From CAXBCP01 sp963974055 (GTDB lineage: Bacteria; Pseudomonadota; Alphaproteobacteria; MPNO01; UBA830), in the NCBI GenBank assembly GCA_963974055.1, contig CAXBCP010000015.1, forward strand, positions 1 to 64,000: DNA of 64,000 bases, in the 5' to 3' direction. The notes beneath the pieces were generated by a model. The model was not told where the DNA came from. It saw nothing but the letters and a program-made list of their open reading frames with translations, and made no database searches. Each line of letters opens with the position of its first letter. The stretch's first letter is position 1. A program made the position numbers and the translations under genes. Shown here one piece after another: positions 25,465 through 34,691 of the stretch.

Positions 25465-26336
25465 GTCTCGAACCCGTAGAGCAGCGCCGGGTTGTCGACC
25501 AGAATCTGCCGACGCGTGGCATCGTCGCCGGCCCAGTCCATGAACTGGTCGAACAGATCCGTGTCGTTCGGCATGGGATGATCCCACAGGATCGGATGCG
25601 GCCAGTTCGTGCCCCAGATGACCCGGTCGGTGCGGGCTTCTATCAGGGCACAGGCCAACGGGGTCATATCGTCATAGGGCGGGCCGATATCCGACAACCG
25701 GTACCAGCTCGAAATCTTGGCCCAAACATGATCGGTTTCCCGCATCAATTTCAGCAGGGCCTGAAATCCGATGTAGTCGACGCCCTGTCCGCCGCGCACA
25801 CGGCTGAGATGGTCGATCACGATAGGGACGGGCAGATTGCGCAGCGTGTCTTCGAGCTCCGCGATCTCCTTCGAGTCGTTCACATGCAGCACGATATGCC
25901 AGCCGAGATCCTTTATCCGATCGGCCATGGGTCCAAGCTGTTCAGAACCGACGCCGCCTTTGAGCATGGTCGACAGGCGAATGCCCCGCATGCCGCCGGC
26001 GTCCAGTTTTTCGAGCTCGGAATCCGCGATATCCGGATCGACAACGGCAATGCCGCGCAAGCGGTCGGGTGCCCGGGCGATACCGTCAAGCGACGCCCTG
26101 TTGTCGGAACCGTGCGCACTGCCGTGAACGATAACCCCGCGATCCAGGCCAAGCATATCGAGCAGCGCGAGGTAGGTTTCGATCGGCGCGTCGGGCGGGG
26201 TGTATCCCCGGCCTTCGGCATAGGGAAATTTGTCCGCCGGGCCGAAAACGTGGGCCTGCGTGCAGCAGGCGCCGGCAGGCGGGCGGATTTTCGGCGGCCG
26301 GAGATTGTAGTCCGGGCCGGGACAGGGTCTTGTCAC
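25461..26336 (-). CDS. Amidohydrolase family protein (TIM-barrel lactonase/decarboxylase type)
   Basis: This 291-residue metal-dependent hydrolase is of the 2-pyrone-4,6-dicarboxylate lactonase-like (amidohydrolase_2) group. It has an ACCTQAHVFGP segment in place of the usual DxHxH, the strand VIDHLSRV and the C-terminal WGTNWPHPILWDHPMPND. It begins with a GTG at 26336, just 7 bases below the next gene's stop. The related LigI lactonase acts in protocatechuate and gallate breakdown. The missing first metal-motif His is consistent with LigI-like enzymes, which need no metal. Coupled to the ComD-like gene by ATGA. Confidence 0.8.
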   Translation of the reverse strand: MTRPCPGPDYNLRPPKIRPPAGACCTQAHVFGPADKFPYAEGRGYTPPDAPIETYLALLDMLGLDRGVIVHGSAHGSDNRASLDGIARAPDRLRGIAVVDPDIADSELEKLDAGGMRGIRLSTMLKGGVGSEQLGPMADRIKDLGWHIVLHVNDSKEIAELEDTLRNLPVPIVIDHLSRVRGGQGVDYIGFQALLKLMRETDHVWAKISSWYRLSDIGPPYDDMTPLACALIEARTDRVIWGTNWPHPILWDHPMPNDTDLFDQFMDWAGDDATRRQILVDNPALLYGFET

Positions 26337-26343
26337 GGTCCGG

Positions 26344-26829
26344 TCACTCCGAATCCCACGGCAGGGTGGCGCCGAGGGTATGGGTCAACGTATCGACGTC
26401 TTCGGGAGTATAGACATGGCGCGGCGGCGTCTCGAACGTGGATTCCGGTTTGATCCGGATCACGCAGCGCTGTTCCTCGATCGCCAGTTTTCGAAGCTTT
26501 TCGCGCTCGTCATCCGGCATCGGCTGTTCGGCCATCAATTCGCAGATCGCGATCAGCAGGTCGTCGCCGCCTTCTTCCTCGATCACCGCGTTGCCGTAGA
26601 CGGTGATATAGGTTGGCGGCCAATTTTCATCGAGCACGCAGAGCGACACCCGGCCGTCGCGCGCCACCGCCTTCGGCTTGGCCCGCCCGAGCATGGACGA
26701 CACCAGAATATCGTCGCCGTCCATTACGTAATACACGCAGGACATGGACGGGCCATGCGCCTTGCGCGGATATCCGAACACGCAGGTCCGGTGGGTGCGC
26801 ACGAATTCGCGCCGTTCTGCTCCGTTCAT
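26344..26829 (-). CDS. PNPOx-fold flavin/deazaflavin-binding protein
   Basis: This 161-residue split-barrel protein belongs to the pyridoxamine-5'-phosphate-oxidase-like family. Landmarks are MSCVYYVMDGDDILVSSMLGRAK (key residues VYYVMDGD and SSMLGRAK) and RDGRVSLCVLDEN followed by a small C-terminal helix. The fold binds FMN, F420 or haem and often reduces flavin-dependent substrates. It sits between UbiD and the amidohydrolase on the same strand. It might supply reduced flavin to a monooxygenase; substrate unknown. Confidence 0.75.
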   Translation of the reverse strand: MNGAERREFVRTHRTCVFGYPRKAHGPSMSCVYYVMDGDDILVSSMLGRAKPKAVARDGRVSLCVLDENWPPTYITVYGNAVIEEEGGDDLLIAICELMAEQPMPDDEREKLRKLAIEEQRCVIRIKPESTFETPPRHVYTPEDVDTLTHTLGATLPWDSE

Positions 26830-26859
26830 GGTTCCGCCCCGCCCTTTGTTATTTTCGGA

Positions 26860-28530
26860 TTATTTTTTGGTCCACTCGGTTTCGTCTTCCCAGCCATCTT
26901 CGACATCGCGCACCGACGTTTCGGGCGTGACGTTCGCCGGCACCTGACGTTGCAGGGTGCGGCGGCCGTTTTCAGGCCAGTCGCCGGCCGCAGCCCGTTC
27001 GGCAGCGTCTGTCCAGGCCTGCGACCAGTCTCCCAGCGAATACCCATGCCACGGGGATTCCGGCCGAAGCACCGGCAGGCCGAGCTTTTCCCACAACACC
27101 TTGCCGGCTTCCATGTATGGCTTGGTCGGCAGCGCCAGCGGCGGCATCGGCGATTTCATCGTGGCGTCGATCAGCAAAGTCGAGTCCTCTTCGCCGGTAC
27201 TTTCCCGTTTCGGACCGTGCCCCTGTCCGCGATGACGCAGCACTTCGACGTCCTCGGCGGGATTCAGACGGTATCCCATGGCCCACAGGATCGCATCGGC
27301 ATTATCGGCATCGATGTCTTCGTTCACGGCGATGGTGATCTTGCCGCAATCGCCCTTGAAACTCGCCGCGCCGTAAAGCGCCCGCCACACCTCGGTGCGC
27401 GGGGTTTCGGGGTCGAGCGTGATGATCGTGACGCGCAACAGGCCGGTCAGCGGTTCGTGAAGCTGCACTTTCTGAACGCCCTTGATCCCGAGGTGGTCGC
27501 GCAGATGCGCCTTGAACAACGGTTCGTACGCTACACGCTTGATGACCGAACTTTCGGACGGCGCGACCTGGGAAATGTAAGACGGGATGACGGCGTTCCT
27601 GCGATGCGTGATCGCCGTCACCTGCATCGGCAGGTTCAGTTCTTCGAGCGCGACATGGCCGTGGCTTTCGCCGAACGGACCTTCAGGCTCGAGCATGTCG
27701 GTGTCGACAAATCCCTCGATCACGACTTCCGCTTCGGCGGGGACCAACAGGTCGACCGTACGGGCCCGAACCACATTTATCGGCTCGCCGGCAAGACCGC
27801 CGGCAATTTCCAGCTCTTCCATGCCGATCGGCAGCTTTTGCGGTCCCATGAACGCGACATAGGGCGGGCAACCGACGACAATCGCGCAGGGCAGTTTTTC
27901 GCCACGCGCCTTGTGGGTCTTCCAGTGAACATAGCCTTCGGCGCCGCCGACACGGGTCGCCATGCGCACGACCAGGCGGTTGGACGATTTCAGACCGGCC
28001 CGGTACGTCCCCATATTCTGGGTACCGGTATCGGGATTCCTGGTGATCACATTGGTTGCCGCCAACGTCGGGGTGGAATCGAATCCGGGGGTCGACAACG
28101 GCACCGGCAGACGGACCAGACCCCCGTCTTCGGCAAGCAGGTCGTCGCCTTCGATCACTACGTCCTGGCACGGCGCTTCGTTGACCAGGCGTGGTTTCAC
28201 GGGGTTGGCGATCGCGTGGTCCCACTTGGCGGCAATGCCGTCGACCGAGCTGTCCATGCCGGTCGCGTAGATATCCTGATTGGCGGCCAGTGCGCCGATG
28301 ACGACGGGAATATCGTATTTCCGGCCTTTTGAATCGGTAACGTTGTTGAACAGGAACGCCTTGCGCTGATCTTCGCGCAGACCGCCGCGAAACTGCCAGC
28401 GCACCAGTGCCGACATCTCAGTATCCTTGTTGACCGGTTCGTCGATGACATACAGAAGGTCGCGCGCCTTCAGTTCTTCGAGGTGCTGTTGAAGGTCTCG
28501 ATATGTGCGTTTACCGGCCGAGGCGTCCAT
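26860..28530 (-). CDS. UbiD family decarboxylase
   Basis: This 556-residue UbiD-like enzyme would use prenylated FMN to decarboxylate an aromatic or alpha,beta-unsaturated acid. The C-terminal half carries the conserved EGPFGESHGHVAL motif with the catalytic-type Glu, preceded by GFVDTDMLEPEG. LPVPLSTPGFDSTPTL and GCPPYVAFMGPQKLP are further family blocks. The start is ATG 28530; the frame extends to 28590 without a ribosome site. No UbiX flavin prenyltransferase gene is seen in the window, so cofactor must come from elsewhere. Length is normal to slightly long. Confidence 0.86.
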   Translation of the reverse strand: MDASAGKRTYRDLQQHLEELKARDLLYVIDEPVNKDTEMSALVRWQFRGGLREDQRKAFLFNNVTDSKGRKYDIPVVIGALAANQDIYATGMDSSVDGIAAKWDHAIANPVKPRLVNEAPCQDVVIEGDDLLAEDGGLVRLPVPLSTPGFDSTPTLAATNVITRNPDTGTQNMGTYRAGLKSSNRLVVRMATRVGGAEGYVHWKTHKARGEKLPCAIVVGCPPYVAFMGPQKLPIGMEELEIAGGLAGEPINVVRARTVDLLVPAEAEVVIEGFVDTDMLEPEGPFGESHGHVALEELNLPMQVTAITHRRNAVIPSYISQVAPSESSVIKRVAYEPLFKAHLRDHLGIKGVQKVQLHEPLTGLLRVTIITLDPETPRTEVWRALYGAASFKGDCGKITIAVNEDIDADNADAILWAMGYRLNPAEDVEVLRHRGQGHGPKRESTGEEDSTLLIDATMKSPMPPLALPTKPYMEAGKVLWEKLGLPVLRPESPWHGYSLGDWSQAWTDAAERAAAGDWPENGRRTLQRQVPANVTPETSVRDVEDGWEDETEWTKK

Positions 28531-28700
28531 TGGGGTATTTCTCCGTTTCCTGTATGCCACGTTATAGGACACGGCACGGAGACAATGCAAAGCCTGTGCG
28601 GTATCGCAACGGCTCTGTTTACGGAACCACGCATGAGCGGAATCAGGTCTGCATTCGGAAAACGGCCGTGAGTTGGGGGATAGCCGCCCAAAACGCCAAT

Positions 28701-29495
28701 TCAGCCCATTCCACAGGCCGCGAGAAGCGCAGGCCCGCCGGCTTCGCCGTTTTTCAGCAGGTCCCGGCGGGACGCTTCCGGAAGATGCTCTTCAATTCCG
28801 GGATGGAAACTTCTGCGCGCTTTTAAACGCTCGAACCAGCGCGCCACATTCGCAAGACCGTCCTGCCAGAGCGCCGACATGTTAAGCATATGCAGGCGGT
28901 TCACATAGGGAGCAACCCCGATATCGGCGAGCGAAAACGTGTCCCCGGCCAGCCAGTCCTGCCCGTCCAGGGCGGCATCCATCCGTTTCAGAATTTTCGC
29001 GTATACGCGCACGGCCTCCTGAACGCCGGCCCCCTCATACCCGTCGTAAATCCAGCCATGTCGCCGTTCCCGGGTGATCAGATCGGGGGCGTCTTCGATG
29101 AAACGGCGGGTATTCTCCTCGCCCCGGCCCATGACGGAGTGCCTGTGGGAAACCGTAAACGTGATGTCGATGACATGGGGATGAAGATATTCATCGACCG
29201 TCTTCGTCCAAAGGCGCATTCGGGCACGCCCGGCGGCATCGGCCGGACGCATGGGAACCTGCGGATAGACCTCGTCTAGATATTCGCAGATCACCGTGGA
29301 TTCGGTGATCACCACCCCGTCATGAACGATCGTCGGCACGACGGCGTTCGGGTTGAGTTTCAGATATTCGGGATCGAACTGATCGCCGGCCAACACGTCG
29401 AGATAGTGCCCTGTCCAACTCACGTCCTTTTCCGCCAGCAGAAGCCGGACCTTCGCAGCGCAGACGGAAGATCCGCTATGATAGAGTTCAAGCAT
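28701..29495 (-). CDS. Glutathione S-transferase family protein (first)
   Basis: This 264-residue protein has an N-terminal thioredoxin-like domain (LELYHSGSSVCAAKVRLLL; VVPTIVHDGVVITESTVI is the cis-Pro and glutathione-contact block) and an all-helical C-terminal domain with WLAGDTFSLADIGVAPYV. Cys in SSVCAAK or the preceding Ser are candidate catalytic residues. The start is ATG 29495. It is the first of three GSTs in this region. Bacterial GSTs of this type cleave ethers, dehalogenate or isomerise ring-cleavage products. Followed on the same strand by UbiD after 170 bases. Confidence 0.85.
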   Translation of the reverse strand: MLELYHSGSSVCAAKVRLLLAEKDVSWTGHYLDVLAGDQFDPEYLKLNPNAVVPTIVHDGVVITESTVICEYLDEVYPQVPMRPADAAGRARMRLWTKTVDEYLHPHVIDITFTVSHRHSVMGRGEENTRRFIEDAPDLITRERRHGWIYDGYEGAGVQEAVRVYAKILKRMDAALDGQDWLAGDTFSLADIGVAPYVNRLHMLNMSALWQDGLANVARWFERLKARRSFHPGIEEHLPEASRRDLLKNGEAGGPALLAACGMG

Positions 29496-30035
29496 TCTCG
29501 GCGACCCGGCAGGAATTGACAGGAATACTACCGTCGGCACCGGCAAAATTCGAGGGAGATGGGCCGGAAAAAATGAAACGGCGACCCCGAAGGGCCGCCG
29601 CCGAAACATTCCTACGCGCTGACAGCGCCGGCGCCGCCTCCGGCATTGCCGTCAACCGATCCAAAATACGCGATGCTACTCAACCACCTGCTACGCTGCC
29701 CGCAACCGGCGGACATTCCCCTTCGATGCAATAACCGTGCCAAACGTGAGAACCATTTTGTTTCAATATGTTGCGAACAGGGCGACCGGGACGCCGGCAT
29801 AATGTGTAAAAATTCCCGACACCCGGAAATCCGGCCAAATCCCCCAATATATTGATATATAATATTTTTTTCGGCATCGAGACCTCAAAACAGTTCGTAT
29901 GGGCGCCTCGACCGACGCGCGCCCCGAAAACCGCGAAAAACCACAGCATCGGACGACACAGTGTCGGAATAATTTACAGTGGGGATGAAGATTCGGGGCT
30001 GCCTGTCCGGATCCACGTCTTTTGGCCGATCCCGT
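29496..30035. other. 540-base gap without a convincing gene
   Basis: No open frame here has a domain I recognise or a good ribosome site. An AT-rich run at about 29845-29873 contains TATAAT at 29858-29863 and could be a promoter -10 element, but no good -35 is placed upstream. A perfect inverted repeat CGACAC-A-GTGTCG at 29954-29966 could be an operator. A short CCGGAAATCCGG palindrome lies near 29823. The stretch looks like decayed or non-coding spacer between two minus-strand genes. Confidence 0.4.
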
Positions 30036-30410
30036 CTATCCCGCCAGCGCCGCGAGATCCTTTTCCCAGTCGCCCCGGCTGAACGTCATGATGCGAAGCG
30101 GCTCTCCCGGGGTCCAGTAGATATCGAAAACGATCAACGGCGCCAGCACCAGAAGCCGGTACTGCCCCTTCCACCCGAGTTGCTCGGCGACCTGCGGGGG
30201 CGGAATGATTTCTTCGTCGAGCCGGGACGGGATATCGGGGCCGGCGAGACTTATGTCCAGCGGCGTGCCGTTTTCGCCGGTCGCTCCGACATGCCATCCC
30301 GGTTCGTCCGTATTGGCAGCGGAATCCGCCGGAACGCCGTCACGCGCCAGAATTTGCAGGGCGAAATTCGCAAGCTCCTGGAGCGAGGGCGCAGTCATCG
30401 TGGCCGTCAT
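30036..30410 (-). CDS. Hypothetical protein in operon with a corrinoid/Fe-S protein
   Basis: This 124-residue protein is not one I recognise. It starts with MTATMTAPSLQELANFALQIL, has an acidic Gly-rich middle and ends with LIVFDIYWTPGEPLRIMTFSRGDW. No signal peptide or metal motif is visible. ATG 30410 overlaps the stop of the upstream Fe-S protein gene by 4 bases, so the two are co-translated and probably work together. It may be a small accessory or substrate-handling protein for that reductase; this is inference. Confidence 0.7.
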   Translation of the reverse strand: MTATMTAPSLQELANFALQILARDGVPADSAANTDEPGWHVGATGENGTPLDISLAGPDIPSRLDEEIIPPPQVAEQLGWKGQYRLLVLAPLIVFDIYWTPGEPLRIMTFSRGDWEKDLAALAG

Positions 30411-31381
30411 GCGGACACCGTTCCCGGGGCGTCATCGTCGACCCTGGCTTTGTTCGTTTTCGGCGTCTTGTACCCCTCCGCCTTACGCTCCTTCATATAG
30501 GTTTTGTACATCGTCTTGCGTTCGGGCAGGCCGTTTTCCTTCTGGATATACGGGCAGACATCGATGCAGATATGGCAGTATTCGTCTCGGAAACGCGATA
30601 TCGGATAGCATTTGTCGATATCCGTGAGCCATCGCTTCTGCCCGTCGGTCACGACATACTGGCTCGAATCCGCCGGGATCGCGTCACCCGGACAGTTATT
30701 GGCGCACAGGTTGCAGGTCATGCAGTAGTCCTGAACGCCGAATTCGATCGGCTCATCATAGGCAACCGGCAGATCGGTCGTGATGATCCCCGGACGGAAA
30801 TTCGCGCCGATATCGGGATTGATCAGGCTGCCGTGTTTTCCAAGCTCGCCGAAACCGACCTGCCACATCACCGGTATCGCCTGAATCTGGACCGACCCGT
30901 TATGATGGGCGACCGCGGCATATCCGAGTTCTTCGCGGATATAACGCGCGATTTCGGTCGAGATCCGGGCGCAATCGACATAGGTGGACATCGCCTCCAG
31001 ATCGACGGCATCCGGCCCGACAAGGGATGCCGAATAGTCCTCGTAACACACGACGCAGATAACGTTTTTATGCGCGATCTCGACACCGTACTCGATGAAT
31101 TCGGGCTTCAGTTCGGTCATGCCGGTCAATGTGCCGCCCAGTTCCGCGGCATAGGCCTTGATCCGGTCCGCCATCGCCTGTTCGTCGGTCACCTCGACAC
31201 GGTCCGGATTCACCGGGCCGTCGCGCAGGGGCGTCATGTCGTCCCAGGCTTTCATACAATCGTCACGGGCGGGAACCTTGCGCGACCATAGCGGCACGCT
31301 GTCCATGTTCCGGCGCCGGAGCGCCTCCACCAGCAAAGCGTCTTTAAGTCCCTGTTCGCGAATCCAGCTCGTTCCGATCAT
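30407..31381 (-). CDS. Reductive dehalogenase/QueG-like 4Fe-4S protein
   Basis: This 324-residue protein has two C-terminal [4Fe-4S] motifs: CMTCNLCANNCP (CX2CX2CX3CP) and CHICIDVCPY. The N-terminal domain resembles the corrinoid-binding part of reductive dehalogenases and epoxyqueuosine reductase. Landmarks are AHHNGSVQIQAIPVMWQVGFG and LGKHGSLINPDIGANFRPG, quoted by the key stretches QVGFGELGKHG and GANFRPG. There is no Tat signal, so it is cytoplasmic, unlike respiratory dehalogenases. The start is ATG 31381 with GAAGAAGGGG upstream. It could reduce a halogenated or epoxide-type catabolic intermediate. The overlapping hypothetical gene downstream may be its partner. Confidence 0.78.
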   Translation of the reverse strand: MIGTSWIREQGLKDALLVEALRRRNMDSVPLWSRKVPARDDCMKAWDDMTPLRDGPVNPDRVEVTDEQAMADRIKAYAAELGGTLTGMTELKPEFIEYGVEIAHKNVICVVCYEDYSASLVGPDAVDLEAMSTYVDCARISTEIARYIREELGYAAVAHHNGSVQIQAIPVMWQVGFGELGKHGSLINPDIGANFRPGIITTDLPVAYDEPIEFGVQDYCMTCNLCANNCPGDAIPADSSQYVVTDGQKRWLTDIDKCYPISRFRDEYCHICIDVCPYIQKENGLPERKTMYKTYMKERKAEGYKTPKTNKARVDDDAPGTVSA

Positions 31382-31630
31382 GTCGGGTCCCCTTCTTCTA
31401 CGTGTGCGTTTCCGGACGCCCTGAACCTCGCAGCCCGATGCGTCGGAAATCGTTGCAAATCGACGGGGACAAGGCAAGCAATTCGGCGACAGATCCGGCG
31501 CCGACAGCGGCGACGACAAATTCAGCGCAGAGACGGTCGTCACCATAATATTGCCACAGTTAAGTCACACCGTACGGATGGCCGCTGCGATAGCGTGGCC
31601 GCCGCGACAACACATACATCCGGAGGCGTG

Positions 31631-31924
31631 ATGAACCTGAAATATTCGGCCTGGGCAGACATACTGGGGCTTCGGCCGCGCCATGCGACCAAGCCCGCTC
31701 AACCCGCCGTCGGCGACGTCTTCGTCTGGAAAGGCGAAACCGGACCGATCGAGTACGCCCAGGTAATCGGCGTATACGAGGAGGCCGCACAGATCGAACA
31801 TATCCGCTTCCGGCTGGTATACGGATATCAGGACAAGACGGCAGAGATGGGCGAACGCACCCTTGCCGCCGAACTTTTCCACAAACGATTCACCCGCAGG
31901 CTGGAGCCCACGGCGGCAGAATAA
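31631..31924 (+). CDS. Small hypothetical protein
   Basis: This 97-residue protein starts at ATG 31631 after CGGAGGCG. Its sequence (WADILGLRP near the start, GDVFVWKGE and FRLVYGYQDK in the middle, LAAELFHKRF near the end) looks like a small beta-rich globular domain. I do not recognise a family. It stands alone between the divergent Fe-S protein gene and the ThDP gene. The strong ribosome site is the main evidence that it is translated. Confidence 0.65.
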   Translation: MNLKYSAWADILGLRPRHATKPAQPAVGDVFVWKGETGPIEYAQVIGVYEEAAQIEHIRFRLVYGYQDKTAEMGERTLAAELFHKRFTRRLEPTAAE

Positions 31925-32101
31925 CCCCGCCCCGGCGCATATTCTGCGAAAGGAAATTCCTGCTTTTAGGTCTTCCCGGACCCGCTACAGAACAAACCCG
32001 AGCACAACTTGCGGACCTGCACGTTTTCCGCCTACGTTCGCCTATGGCATTCTGGTGTACCGCATCCGCGGTTCCCGTATTATCAAAGGAAGAATAAAAA
32101 A

Positions 32102-33880
32102 ATGGCGACAGAAATTGACCGTCCGGACAGCATTGGTAATCCGCAACTCCGCTGGGGCAGCGATGCCGTCGCCGAAACCGTAAGGTCCATCGGCGTCGAT
32201 TATATTGCACTGGTGCCGGGCGCCAGTTTCCGCGGTTTCCACGACAGCATCGTCAATTATCTCGGCAATGCCGAACCGCAGATGGTTGTCTGCCTGCACG
32301 AGGAACACTGCGTCGCCATCGCCGACGGCTATGCCAAGGTCACCGACCGGCCGATGGCCGTCGCGCTGCATTCGAATGTCGGACTGATGCATGCCAGCAT
32401 GGCGATCTTCAATGCCTGGTGCGAACGCAACCCGATGCTGATATTTGGCGCCACCGGGCCGCTCGACGCCCATATCCGCCGCCCCTGGATCGAATGGATT
32501 CACACGTCGTCGAACCAGGCATCGATCATTCGCGATTACATCAAATGGGACGACACGCCCGGTTCCGCCCAGGCGGCCGTGGAATCGGTGCTGCGCGCCT
32601 GGCAGATCACCCAGACGCCGCCCTACGGACCGGTATATGTCTGTCTCGACGTCGGCATGCAGGAAGGCGAGATCAAGGGCGACATCGATTTCCCGCCGCC
32701 GGAACGGTACGCGCCCGCACGCGACGTGGCGGCGACCGACGAAGACATCGACCGTATTCTCGAAGCATTCGGAAATGCGGAACTGCCCGTTATCATGATG
32801 GGCCGTGTCGGCTGCGATCCCGCCGAATGGAACGACCGTATCGCGCTTGTCGAAGCGCTCGATGCGGTCGCGGTGTCGAGCCTGCACAAACGGGCATCCT
32901 TTCCGACCACCCACCCCAACCACAAGCTGGCGATCAGCCCGGAACGCCCCGGTGAAGCCCATGCGGACCTGATCAAGAAGGCCGATGTCATTCTCGACCT
33001 CGACTGGCTCGATCTGGGCGGGTATCTCCGACTCGCCACCGGCGATTCGCAATCGCAGAAACCAACCTCCTCGACCGTCATCCAGGTCTCGATGGATTCG
33101 ACGATCGCCGGCGGGTGGAGTGCGGATTACCAGGCGCTGCAGGCCGCCGATGTCAACGTGCTGGCCCGGCCCGATACGGTGGTGCGGCAACTTCTGAAAC
33201 GCATCAAGGAACGCAATATCTCGGCATCGCGCCCGGCCGTGGCAGCGATGCCCCACTGGACCGATTCCGTTACCCCGCCCGAGGCATCGCCGGCAGGGGA
33301 GCCGATGTCGTTGCTCGAACTCGCCTGGACGATGAACGCGTTCTGCGAAGGAGAGCGCGACGTCACCCTCACGCGGCTGCCGCTCGGCTATCCGGGCAGC
33401 TATTGCCGGTTCGAAAATCCGATGGCGTATCTCGGCAAGGACGCCGGCGGCGCCGTGGGTTCAGGCCCCGGTCACGCCGTCGGGGCGGCGCTTGCGCTCA
33501 AAGAATCGGGACGTCTGCCGGTTGCGGTGATGGGCGACGGGGATTTCCTGATGGGCGTCAACGCGCTGTGGACGGCGTCGCACATGGATCTGCCGCTGAT
33601 GGTCGTGGTGGCCAATAACCGGTCGTATTTCAACGATGAAGCCCATCAGGAGCGTGTCGCCGTGATGCGCGAACGTCCGCCGCAGAACAAGTGGATCGGC
33701 CAGCGCCTGGATCAGCCGCCGGTGGATATCATCGCGCTGGCGGTCGCCCAGGGCTTCGAGGGCACGGAACCTCTGACCGATGCCGACCAGTTGCTTGCCG
33801 AAATGGAACGCGGCGAAAAAGTCGTCCAGGCGGGCGGGCGCTATATCATCGACGCCCGGCGGACCGGCTACGAGGGATGA
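32102..33880 (+). CDS. Thiamine-diphosphate-dependent enzyme (second)
   Basis: This 592-residue ThDP enzyme has a PYR domain with LVPGASFRGFHDS and CLHEEHCVAIADGYA (catalytic-type Glu), a central domain, and a PP domain with MGDGDFLMGVNALW leading to VVVANNRSYFNDE. The start is ATG 32102 with AAAGGAAG about 8 bases upstream. Benzoylformate decarboxylase, acetolactate synthase and 2-hydroxyacyl-CoA lyase share this architecture. Its stop overlaps the next GST gene by ATGA, an unusual pairing that suggests the product or by-product of this enzyme is handled with glutathione. Confidence 0.83.
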   Translation: MATEIDRPDSIGNPQLRWGSDAVAETVRSIGVDYIALVPGASFRGFHDSIVNYLGNAEPQMVVCLHEEHCVAIADGYAKVTDRPMAVALHSNVGLMHASMAIFNAWCERNPMLIFGATGPLDAHIRRPWIEWIHTSSNQASIIRDYIKWDDTPGSAQAAVESVLRAWQITQTPPYGPVYVCLDVGMQEGEIKGDIDFPPPERYAPARDVAATDEDIDRILEAFGNAELPVIMMGRVGCDPAEWNDRIALVEALDAVAVSSLHKRASFPTTHPNHKLAISPERPGEAHADLIKKADVILDLDWLDLGGYLRLATGDSQSQKPTSSTVIQVSMDSTIAGGWSADYQALQAADVNVLARPDTVVRQLLKRIKERNISASRPAVAAMPHWTDSVTPPEASPAGEPMSLLELAWTMNAFCEGERDVTLTRLPLGYPGSYCRFENPMAYLGKDAGGAVGSGPGHAVGAALALKESGRLPVAVMGDGDFLMGVNALWTASHMDLPLMVVVANNRSYFNDEAHQERVAVMRERPPQNKWIGQRLDQPPVDIIALAVAQGFEGTEPLTDADQLLAEMERGEKVVQAGGRYIIDARRTGYEG

Positions 33881-34671
33881 TCACGCTCTACCACAACGAT
33901 ATGTCGAGCTGCGCCCAGAAGGTACGCTTTGCATTGACCGAGAAGGGAATCGAGTGGGACGGGCGGCATCTGAACCTGCGGGGCGGCGACCAGCACCAGC
34001 CGGATTACATGAAACTCAACCCGGCCGGAGTCGTCCCGACGGTGGTGCATAACGGCGGTGTTGTGCGCGAATCCAACGTGATCATGGAATATATAGACGA
34101 TCTCGACGCCGCCAATCCGCTGCGGCCCGCCGACCCGATGAACCGCGCCCGGATGCGGCTCTGGATGAAGCGTCTGGACGACCGCATGCACGCAGAGACC
34201 GGCGTGGTCTCGAGCGGTATCGCCTTTCGGTACCAGAAACTCGCAAAGGGGCAGGAAGCCGCGGAGAAGCTGGTCAACGACATACCGGAGCCGGTCAAAC
34301 GCGAACGGATGCGCTCCATCACCTTCGACGGCACGGCGTCGCCCCTGTTTGCCACCGCAATCCTCGCGTTTCGCGATCTGATCGCCGATATCGAAACCGC
34401 ACTCGAAGATCACGACTGGCTTGCCGGCGATACGTTCTCCCTCGCCGATATGGCCTATGCGCCCTATGCGACGCGTCTCGATCATTTGCAGCTCGGCGGC
34501 ATGTGGAAGCTGGAGTCACGTTTTGCCGGCTGGTATGCGCGGATCCGGGAAAAACCCGGCTATCAGACAGGGCTCGTCGACTGGTTCAACGAGGGCTACC
34601 TGACTCTGATGACGGAAAAGGGTCAGGAAGCCTGGCCGCAGGTTCAGAACATTCTTGCCGACAAGGCCTGA
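33877..34671 (+). CDS. Glutathione S-transferase family protein (second)
   Basis: This 264-residue GST begins MITLYHNDMSSCAQKVRFAL. It has the VVPTVVHNGGVVRESNVI block (cis-Pro and Glu-Ser for glutathione) and WLAGDTFSLADMAYAPYATR in the helical domain. The start overlaps the ThDP gene stop by 4 bases. It is paralogous in layout to the GSTs at 28701 and 34692 and to LigE/LigF-type beta-etherases. Cys in SSCAQ could act as the nucleophile. Confidence 0.85.
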   Translation: MITLYHNDMSSCAQKVRFALTEKGIEWDGRHLNLRGGDQHQPDYMKLNPAGVVPTVVHNGGVVRESNVIMEYIDDLDAANPLRPADPMNRARMRLWMKRLDDRMHAETGVVSSGIAFRYQKLAKGQEAAEKLVNDIPEPVKRERMRSITFDGTASPLFATAILAFRDLIADIETALEDHDWLAGDTFSLADMAYAPYATRLDHLQLGGMWKLESRFAGWYARIREKPGYQTGLVDWFNEGYLTLMTEKGQEAWPQVQNILADKA

Positions 34672-34691
34672 CACACAGGAGACCGACGAAC

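Noticed and set aside
26380..28332. Long plus-strand open frame opposite UbiD
   Set aside because: Lacks recognisable domains and mirrors the high-GC codon pattern of the real minus-strand gene.
29680..29949. Possible small minus-strand protein in the gap
   Set aside because: No ribosome site, no recognisable motif and poor codon character.
32102..33880. Sulfoacetaldehyde acetyltransferase (Xsc) reading of the second ThDP enzyme
   Set aside because: It shares only the general ThDP fold; no specific Xsc motif or adjacent phosphotransacetylase was seen.
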